From assembly GCA_030450655.1 (NCBI GenBank), contig JAKDIE010000065.1, positions 1-7,141 of the forward strand: a stretch of 7,141 nucleotides of DNA, in the 5' to 3' direction. A program made the translations under genes and the position numbers. Numbering within the stretch: position 1 is the stretch's first letter; each line of letters opens with the position of its first letter. Origin of the DNA: Ruaniaceae bacterium. Lineage in GTDB: Bacteria > Actinomycetota > Actinomycetes > Actinomycetales > Actinomycetaceae. Below the pieces are notes generated by a model. That model was not told the origin of the DNA and did not search any database. It saw only the letters and a program-made list of their open reading frames with translations. Of this stretch, positions 1-4,952 are shown in pieces.

Positions 1-152
1 CGCCAGGCGTCGATCCACAGTCCTGACTTCCTCTCGGCGACCGCGACAACGTCGACGGCGTCGATGGGTGTCTCCGCGAGGGGCGCCACCACGTGCTCGA
101 TTGGGGGACGAGGCAGCCGTCGCTTCTGAGTTGATGCATGCTGGTCAGACAT
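1..152 (-). CDS. ABC transporter permease, DppC/OppC-type, N-terminal fragment (runs off the window)
   Basis: This is the first 50 codons of a gene that continues past the left edge. The ATG is at 152-150 and lies inside the end of the upstream permease gene, sharing the 8 bases ATGTCTGA with it. Such an overlap strongly suggests one operon and coupled translation. The visible protein is a hydrophilic cytoplasmic leader, proline- and charge-rich, ending in SGLWIDAW followed by a split arginine codon. In DppC/OppC-type permeases a similar sequence (SLWRDAWRRL-like) comes just before the first membrane helix. From that and from its position after a DppB-type gene, I infer the partner inner-membrane subunit of a peptide importer. 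No membrane segment is visible yet, so the call rests on the leader motif and context. Confidence 0.72.
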   Translation of the reverse strand, partial: MSDQHASTQKRRLPRPPIEHVVAPLAETPIDAVDVVAVAERKSGLWIDAW

Positions 153-1071
153 AGCGAATCCTTGGGTCGAGCACGGCGTAGAGAAGGTCGATGAAGAGGT
201 TCACGCCGAGATAGATGAGGACCATCACCGTCACGAACGAGACAACGGTCGCGTTCTCCCCGCGAAGAATCGCGTTGAAGAGAACGTTGCCGACTCCGGG
301 CACGTTGAAGATTCCTTCGGTAACAGTCGCGCCCACCATGAGGGTGCCAAAATCGGTGGCGGTGTTCGTGATGGTGGGGATCATGGAGTTGCGTAGCACG
401 TGCACGGGAACCACGCGGCGGCGCGGCAGGCCCTTCGCATATGCGGTGCGGACGAAGTCCTGATTGAGGGTGTCGATCACCGAGGCGCGAGTGAGCCGCA
501 TGCTCGTCGCGTAGAGGCTCACCCCGAGAACGAGGCCCGGTAACAGGAGTTCACCCCATGGGGCGCCTCCACTCACCGTGGGTCGGAACCAGCCGAGTTC
601 GATCCCGAGGAAGTATTGGGCGATGAACGCGATGACGAAGATGGGGATGCTCATAAAGAGCAGGCCGATGATCAGGTTGATGTTGTCGAAGAAGCTGCCC
701 TTTTTCAGCCCCGAGTACAGGCCGATGATCACCGCAAAGATGAGTTCGAAGGCGATCGCGATGACGGCGAGCTTGAGGGTTGGAGGGAATGCGCGGGCGA
801 GAACCTGGCTCACGGGCTCGCCGGAGAAGCTCATACCAAAGTCCCCAACGAAGATTCCCTTGAGATAGAGCAGGTACTGCACGAAGAAGGGCTTGTCGAG
901 GTTGTACTGCTCGTAAAGTCGATCAAGCAGGGCCTGGCTGGGCTGCCGCTCGCCGAACATCGCGGCAATCGGATCGCCCGGCATGGAGAACACCATGAAG
1001 TAGATGAGGAATGTCGTGCCGAGCAGCACGGGGATCACTTGAAGGACCCTGAAGAAGACGTATCTCAGCAC
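145..1071 (-). CDS. Peptide-type ABC transporter permease, DppB/OppB family
   Basis: This 308-residue integral membrane protein would form half of the translocation channel of a dipeptide/oligopeptide-type ABC importer. The N-terminus has the usual hydrophobic helix (about residues 9-30) followed by PGDP (31-34), typical of DppB-like proteins. Further membrane segments lie near 99-122, 131-156, 174-192, 240-268 and 275-302. The cytoplasmic EAA loop that docks on the ATPase is at about 206-233 (FVRTAYAKGLP, then LRNSMIPT). It is followed by the family signature FNVPGVGNVLF (255-265) and the C-terminal LDPRIRYV. Length is normal for the family. The start is GTG at 1071-1069, with a GAAGG ribosome-binding site at 1083-1079, 7 bases upstream. 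The binding-protein gene lies upstream across a 98-bp gap that contains a hairpin. The next permease gene overlaps the 3' end by 8 bp. The family is clear, but the substrate (peptide, nickel, other) cannot be read from it. Confidence 0.95.
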   Translation of the reverse strand: MLRYVFFRVLQVIPVLLGTTFLIYFMVFSMPGDPIAAMFGERQPSQALLDRLYEQYNLDKPFFVQYLLYLKGIFVGDFGMSFSGEPVSQVLARAFPPTLKLAVIAIAFELIFAVIIGLYSGLKKGSFFDNINLIIGLLFMSIPIFVIAFIAQYFLGIELGWFRPTVSGGAPWGELLLPGLVLGVSLYATSMRLTRASVIDTLNQDFVRTAYAKGLPRRRVVPVHVLRNSMIPTITNTATDFGTLMVGATVTEGIFNVPGVGNVLFNAILRGENATVVSFVTVMVLIYLGVNLFIDLLYAVLDPRIRYV

Positions 1072-1078
1072 GAATCAA

Positions 1079-1083
1079 CCTTC
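1079..1083 (-). promoter_or_regulatory. Ribosome-binding site of the DppB-type permease
   Basis: On the minus strand this reads GAAGG, 7 bases before the GTG at 1071-1069. It supports that GTG as the start, although the permease follows a strong hairpin in the mRNA. Confidence 0.6.
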
Positions 1084-1122
1084 GGAGTGCGGTGTGTGGC
1101 GTTTATCTTGGAGGCGAGGTGG

Positions 1123-1163
1123 CTGGTGGGGCCCAGGTGTTGTGGTCTCCTGGGCCCCACCAG
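1123..1163 (-). terminator. GC-rich hairpin after the binding-protein gene (attenuating terminator or mRNA stabiliser)
   Basis: A perfect 15-bp inverted repeat: arm 1123-1137 reads CTGGTGGGGCCCAGG and arm 1149-1163 is its exact reverse complement, with an 11-base loop. It begins 6 bases after the TAG stop of the binding-protein gene. No run of U follows in the minus-strand transcript, so this is not a classic intrinsic terminator. U-tract-less hairpins are common candidates for termination in actinobacteria. As the permease genes lie just downstream in the same direction with no obvious promoter of their own, I infer partial termination, or protection of the upstream mRNA 3' end, keeping the binding protein more abundant than the permeases. 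Confidence 0.75.
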
Positions 1164-1169
1164 TGTCAT

Positions 1170-2837
1170 CTAGTTCGCGGTGATCTCGTAGAAGAGAGGC
1201 ACCGAGTTCCAGCCGAACTCCACGTTGCCAATCGTCTCGGCCCATGCGCCAGTGGTTGCCTGGTTCCACAGCGGGATCGAGGGGAGATCCTCGAGGAGGA
1301 TCTCCTGCGCGGCAAGCAGGTTCTCGATCGTGGCTTCCTGCGTGTCAGCGCGGCTCGCGCTATCCAGCAACTGGTCAAACTCGGGGTTCGAGTAGAAGCC
1401 ATGGTTCGAGCTGGCACCGGTGGCGTACAGCGGCGCCAGGAAGTTGTACATGCCCGGGTAGTCGGCCTGCCATCCGGTACGGAACGCTCCACCCACCACG
1501 TCGGCTTCGCGGTCCTCGAGGAACGCGGCGAACGTCGGATAGGAGTTCGGGGCGCTCGTGATACCGAGGTTGTTGGACCACTGGTTGGCGAGTGCCTCGA
1601 CCCAGATGAGGTGCGGGCCATCGGTGTTGGTCGAGACGGTGAGCGTGCCCTCGAACGGGCTGATCGCGTCGGCCTCAGCCCACAGTTCCTTCGCCAGTTC
1701 TGGGTTGAACTCGAGCACCTCGTTGCCCTCAAGGCTGTCGGAGTAGCCGGCAACCGCCGATGAGGTGAAGTCCTTTGACGGGAGGTTCGTGCCCTTGAAG
1801 ATCACCTCAGTGATCTCGTCGCGGTCGATCGCCATCGAGAGAGCGTGGCGGCGAAGCTTGCCCTCTTCATCCATCCCGAAGTGCTCGAGGTTCGTCGAGA
1901 TCGTGATGGTGGTGATGAGCATTCCGGTCTGGTTCACGTGACGGTCCGGGAACTCGTCCTCGAACAGCGCAAGCGACGCCTCGGGGATCTGATCGATGAG
2001 GTCGAGGTTGCCCGCAAGAACATCGGTGTACGCCGCGTCCAGAGAGGCGTAGATCCTGAAGTGCAGTCCACCATTCTGCGCCACGCGATCGCCCACGTAG
2101 CTCTCGTTCTTCACGAGGTTGATCTCGACGTCGTGCAGCCACGCGTCGCTATCGGCCATCCGGTAGGGGCCGTTTCCGATCGGGTTCTGGCCGTAGGCTT
2201 CGAGATCCTCGAACGCCGAATCGGGCATTGGGTAGAACGACGAGTAGCCCAGGCGGTCCGGGAAGTCCGGGGTCGCAGCGACCGTGAACGTGTGGTCATC
2301 CACGAGGGTGAGACCCGAGAGTTCCGCGACGGGCTCCTCCTCGCTCCATCCCTCGATCGGGTAGAAGAAGTACTGGCCGTCGAGCGCATTGTCGATGTTC
2401 GCCGCGTAGTTCCACGCGTCCACGAAGTTGTTCGCGAGTACGGGCGTGCCGTCCGAGAACACGGCGTCATCGCGGAGCGTGATCTCCCAGAGTGTCCTCT
2501 CTTCGTTCATTGCCTCGATCGATTCGGCGACGCCCATGTGGGACAAGCCCTCGGCGTCGTAGTAGATGAGGCCCTCGAAGAGAGCGTCAACTACCTTGCC
2601 TCCGCCAACCTCCGAGGTGGCGGCCGGAATCAGGGCCTTCTGGGGCTCGGTGCCGTTGACCGAGATGATGGCGTCGCTGCCACCGGCGGCCGCGCCTTCG
2701 TCGGTGGTTTCGCTGGTGCCACCGTCACCGTTTGTTGTGTCATCCGGGGTCTCGTCGCCGCTTGAGCAGCTTGAGAGGGCGAGCGCCCCTGCTGTGGCCA
2801 TCGCGAGGATGCTGAGGCCGAACCGTGATCGTCTCAC
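1170..2837 (-). CDS. Peptide-type ABC transporter substrate-binding lipoprotein (family 5, OppA/DppA-like)
   Basis: This is a 555-residue extracytoplasmic, membrane-anchored binding protein that would capture the substrate (probably peptides) and hand it to the permeases downstream. I place the start at GTG 2837-2835. It has a strong AAGGAG ribosome-binding site at 2851-2846 with an 8-base spacing, and the protein then begins directly with a lipoprotein signal: VRRSR, a hydrophobic stretch, and lipobox LSSC with the lipidated cysteine at residue 24. An in-frame ATG at 2945 would add 36 residues ahead of the signal and is unlikely. Residues 25-54 are a Gly/Thr/Asp/Glu-rich flexible linker. The folded domain follows, with family-5 hallmarks such as LWEITLRDDAVFSDGTPV (about 116-133), LRRHALSMAIDRDEI in the middle, and a C-terminus ending FGWNSVPLFYEITAN. 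Length fits the family. A hairpin follows the stop. The exact ligand cannot be inferred. Confidence 0.95.
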   Translation of the reverse strand: MRRSRFGLSILAMATAGALALSSCSSGDETPDDTTNGDGGTSETTDEGAAAGGSDAIISVNGTEPQKALIPAATSEVGGGKVVDALFEGLIYYDAEGLSHMGVAESIEAMNEERTLWEITLRDDAVFSDGTPVLANNFVDAWNYAANIDNALDGQYFFYPIEGWSEEEPVAELSGLTLVDDHTFTVAATPDFPDRLGYSSFYPMPDSAFEDLEAYGQNPIGNGPYRMADSDAWLHDVEINLVKNESYVGDRVAQNGGLHFRIYASLDAAYTDVLAGNLDLIDQIPEASLALFEDEFPDRHVNQTGMLITTITISTNLEHFGMDEEGKLRRHALSMAIDRDEITEVIFKGTNLPSKDFTSSAVAGYSDSLEGNEVLEFNPELAKELWAEADAISPFEGTLTVSTNTDGPHLIWVEALANQWSNNLGITSAPNSYPTFAAFLEDREADVVGGAFRTGWQADYPGMYNFLAPLYATGASSNHGFYSNPEFDQLLDSASRADTQEATIENLLAAQEILLEDLPSIPLWNQATTGAWAETIGNVEFGWNSVPLFYEITAN

Positions 2838-2845
2838 TTGCTTTA

Positions 2846-2851
2846 CTCCTT
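2846..2851 (-). promoter_or_regulatory. Ribosome-binding site that decides the GTG start of the binding protein
   Basis: On the minus strand this reads AAGGAG, 8 bases before the GTG at 2837-2835. Together with the lipoprotein signal that follows, it rules against the longer reading from the ATG at 2945. Confidence 0.85.
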
Positions 2852-2862
2852 GTTGAGGGTAC

Positions 2863-2905
2863 AACGCCGTCCGTACCTTGGCACTGACGTACCCGGGACG
2901 GCGTT
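2863..2905. repeat. Inverted repeat upstream of the binding-protein gene (5'-UTR hairpin or operator)
   Basis: The arms AACGCCGTCC (2863-2872) and GGACGGCGTT (2896-2905) are perfect 10-bp reverse complements. A second complementary pair, GTAC at 2873-2876 and GTAC at 2889-2892, extends the stem after a 3-base bulge and leaves a 12-base loop. If the TACACT box at 2921-2916 is the minus-strand promoter, this element falls inside the roughly 70-base 5' leader of the binding-protein mRNA. It could fold as an RNA hairpin or hold two half-sites of a regulator. It matches no riboswitch family I recognise. The symmetry is seen directly; the role is inferred. Confidence 0.6.
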
Positions 2906-2915
2906 CAATCACGAA

Positions 2916-2921
2916 AGTGTA
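2916..2921 (-). promoter_or_regulatory. Candidate -10 box for the ABC transporter operon
   Basis: On the minus strand this reads TACACT, matching the TAnnnT pattern of housekeeping actinobacterial promoters. Transcription would start near 2909, about 70 bases before the GTG. The -35 region (TGAAGG at about 2944-2939) is weak, so the assignment is tentative. Confidence 0.4.
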
Positions 2922-3026
2922 GCGGCCGTGCGCGCGTGCCTTCACTTGCGTGTCATGAAGCGGTCACCCCACGCGCGCTGTGCCCCGTGAGATTCGTTGC
3001 CGAATTCGCGTGGCGCCTGCGCGGCA

Positions 3027-3032
3027 TAGACT
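3027..3032 (+). promoter_or_regulatory. Candidate -10 box for a leaderless mogA transcript
   Basis: The plus strand reads TAGACT, a TAnnnT match, followed by exactly 6 bases and then the ATG at 3039. That spacing would put the transcription start on the A of the ATG, as in actinobacterial leaderless genes. In agreement, no Shine-Dalgarno-like sequence is present before this ATG. The -35 candidate TTCGCG (3005-3010, 16-base spacer) is poor. This promoter may serve the whole mogA-hen1-pnkp block. Confidence 0.5.
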
Positions 3033-3038
3033 CGGTTC

Positions 3039-3533
3039 ATGGGTTATCGAGTTGCCGTGATCACATGCTCGGATCGGGCGTTCGCCGAGGTGTACGAGGA
3101 CCGCTCGGGCCCGGTTCTGCGGGACGGGCTCGCCGAGGCAGGGTTCGAGGTTGCCCCAGCGGCGATTGTGCCGGACGAGGCCGATCAGATCCTCCAGGCA
3201 GTCACGGCCGCGATTGCCGAGGGCGCCCGCATCGTGATGACCACGGGGGGCACGGGCGTGGGGCCTCGGGACGTGACGGTGGAAGCGACCGCTTCGATCG
3301 TCGAGTACGAGCTGCCCGGCCTGATGGAAGAGATCCGGCGCACGGGTGCCGTGAAGACTCCACTCGCCCTCCTCTCGCGCGGCGTGGCAGGCGTGATCGC
3401 GCTCCCCGGCGCCGAGCGCGCACTCCTGGTCAATGCTCCCGGATCACGCGGGGGAGCGCGGGACACCCTGGCCGTCGTCGGGCCCCTCCTCACGCACATC
3501 GTGGAGCAACTCGACGGCGCCGATCACGTGTGA
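3039..3533 (+). CDS. mogA: MogA/MoaB-type molybdopterin-binding domain protein
   Basis: This 164-residue cytoplasmic protein consists of one MoCF/MoaB-Mog domain, the normal length for the single-domain form. Family members bind molybdopterin; MogA-type enzymes adenylylate it before molybdenum is inserted. Visible motifs are the N-terminal strand YRVAVITCSDRA (residues 3-14), the phosphate-binding signature TTGGTGVGPRDVT (68-80), ELPGLMEEIR (91-100), and LLSRGVAGVI (111-120). The C-terminal signature reads VNAPGSRGGARDTL (131-144), where relatives usually have a LPGSP-like sequence. The start is the first in-frame ATG and has no ribosome-binding site, but a -10-like TAGACT sits 6 bases upstream. 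No other cofactor-synthesis gene is in the window. hen1 follows after 27 bp on the same strand. I cannot separate MogA from MoaB function by sequence here, so the symbol is provisional. Confidence 0.88.
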   Translation: MGYRVAVITCSDRAFAEVYEDRSGPVLRDGLAEAGFEVAPAAIVPDEADQILQAVTAAIAEGARIVMTTGGTGVGPRDVTVEATASIVEYELPGLMEEIRRTGAVKTPLALLSRGVAGVIALPGAERALLVNAPGSRGGARDTLAVVGPLLTHIVEQLDGADHV

Positions 3534-3560
3534 CCGCGCCCGGCGGGTGAGAATGGACGC

Positions 3561-4952
3561 ATGCTTCTCACCGTGACGTCAACGGCGCCACCTGCGACCG
3601 ATCTTGGATACCTCCTCCACAAGCACCCGGACAAGGTCCAGCGTTTCGATCTGCCATTCGGCACGGCGCTCGCGTACTACCCCGAGGCCACGGCGAAGGC
3701 GTGCACCTTCGCCCTCCAGATCGAGGTGGATCCGATTGCCCTCGTGCGCCACGGTCACCACAGCAGCATCGCGGGATACGTCAACGATCGCCCCTACGCG
3801 GCTGGTTCGATGCTCTCCGTGGCGATCGCCAGGGTGCTCGGCTCCGCGCTGCACGGACGCTGCGACGCCCGCCCGGAGCTCGTTGCGGCGCCGCTACCGC
3901 TTACCCTCCGGCTCCCTGCGCTCGCCGCGCGCGAGATGCGGGACGCTGGTGGGCTGGACCTCGTGGAGCGCCTCTTCACTCCCCTCGGCTGGTGCGTGAC
4001 CGCCGCGCCCGAGCCGTACGATATCCCCGAATGGGGAGATTCGCCGTACCTCGACGTGACCCTGACCGGCACCCAGCGCCTCTCGGACGCGCTCGGCCAC
4101 CTGTACGTGCTCCTGCCCGTCCTCGACGGAACCAAACACTATTACTCCAGCACGGATGAGGTGGAGAAACTGATCCGCCGCGGCGAGGGATGGCTCGCCG
4201 CTCACCCCGAGAAGCAGCTGATCACTCGCCGGTACCTCGCGCGCCGCGAGTGGGCTGAGGACGCGCTAGCCCGCCTGGATGCGGTGGATGATGTGCCCGA
4301 CGACGCCCCACCACCCTCAGATGTTGACGAGACAACCACGCCGCTCAAGATCCAACGGCGCGATTCCGTGCTGGGCGTGCTGCGCGAGGTTGGCGCCCGG
4401 AGCGTTGCGGACGTGGGCTGCGGCGAGGGCTTCTACCTCCGCGCGCTCCTCGACGATCCCGCCTTCACGCGCATCCTCGGCGTGGACGTCTCGGCCCGCG
4501 AACTCGAGCGCGCCGAGAAGCGACTCAACCTCGATCGCCTTTCGGACCACCAACGGGAACGGCTCACGCTGCGCCAGTCCTCGGTGACGTACCGGGACGA
4601 TGTCCTCGCCGGCTTCGACGCACTCCTCCTCGTGGAGGTGATCGAGCACGTGGACCCGGGCCGCCACGATTCGCTCGAGGCTAACGTGTTCGAGCATGCC
4701 CGCCCGCGCCACGTCATCGTCACCACCCCGAATGCCGAGCACAACGCCCTTTACGGCCTCGCCCCGGGGGAGCTTCGCCACACTGATCACCGCTTCGAGT
4801 GGACCCGTGGAGAGTTCGAGGAGTGGGCGGCGGGGGTGGCGCGGCGTCACAACTACGAGGTCACGCACCGCGGCATCGGCGCACCCGAGCGCGATTGCGG
4901 AGCTCCTACCCAGCTCGCCCTGTTCACCCGCCAGGAGGGAGCGGCATCATGA
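3561..4952 (+). CDS. hen1: Hen1, RNA 3'-terminal 2'-O-methyltransferase of the bacterial RNA repair system
   Basis: Hen1 (463 residues, the usual bacterial length) transfers a methyl group from S-adenosylmethionine to the 2'-OH of the 3'-terminal nucleotide of a cleaved RNA, before ligation by Pnkp. The N-terminal half (about 1-240) is the Hen1-N domain, which in characterised pairs binds and activates the Pnkp ligase. Recognisable blocks include ATDLGYLLHKHPDKVQRFDL (12-31), YVNDRPYAAGSMLSVA (73-88), and RRGEGWLAAHPEKQLITRRY near 206-225. The C-terminal half is the methyltransferase: SAM motif DVGCGEG (284-290), acidic residue D309 in LGVDVS, and the metal site E359-E362-H363 in EVIEHVD. The fourth ligand is probably H410 (or H407) in LRHTDHRFEW. 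No motif is missing. The ATG at 3561 begins MLLTVT, as in relatives; GGTGA (3546-3550) may be its ribosome-binding site. The stop overlaps the pnkp start by 4 bp. Confidence 0.96.
   Translation: MLLTVTSTAPPATDLGYLLHKHPDKVQRFDLPFGTALAYYPEATAKACTFALQIEVDPIALVRHGHHSSIAGYVNDRPYAAGSMLSVAIARVLGSALHGRCDARPELVAAPLPLTLRLPALAAREMRDAGGLDLVERLFTPLGWCVTAAPEPYDIPEWGDSPYLDVTLTGTQRLSDALGHLYVLLPVLDGTKHYYSSTDEVEKLIRRGEGWLAAHPEKQLITRRYLARREWAEDALARLDAVDDVPDDAPPPSDVDETTTPLKIQRRDSVLGVLREVGARSVADVGCGEGFYLRALLDDPAFTRILGVDVSARELERAEKRLNLDRLSDHQRERLTLRQSSVTYRDDVLAGFDALLLVEVIEHVDPGRHDSLEANVFEHARPRHVIVTTPNAEHNALYGLAPGELRHTDHRFEWTRGEFEEWAAGVARRHNYEVTHRGIGAPERDCGAPTQLALFTRQEGAAS
4933..4938 (+). promoter_or_regulatory. 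Ribosome-binding site of pnkp inside the end of hen1
   Basis: AGGAGG lies 10 bases before the pnkp ATG at 4949 and within the last codons of hen1. With the ATGA stop/start overlap (4949-4952), it indicates that ribosomes finishing hen1 can restart on pnkp, giving linked amounts of the two complex partners. Confidence 0.8.

Noticed and set aside
1845..2765. A 306-codon open frame on the plus strand, antisense to the binding-protein gene
   Set aside because: It lies wholly within a clear family gene and its translation is Arg/Val/Glu-rich with no recognisable domain. Long antisense frames are expected in high-GC DNA.
2838..2945. Extension of the binding-protein gene to an upstream in-frame ATG at 2945
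   Set aside because: It would place 36 extra residues before the lipoprotein signal. The GTG at 2837 has a strong AAGGAG at the right distance, and the extension would be translated from the promoter and inverted-repeat region.
3534..3547. Small CCGC/GCGG stem between mogA and hen1 as a terminator
   Set aside because: Only four base pairs, with no U-tract; too weak to support termination.
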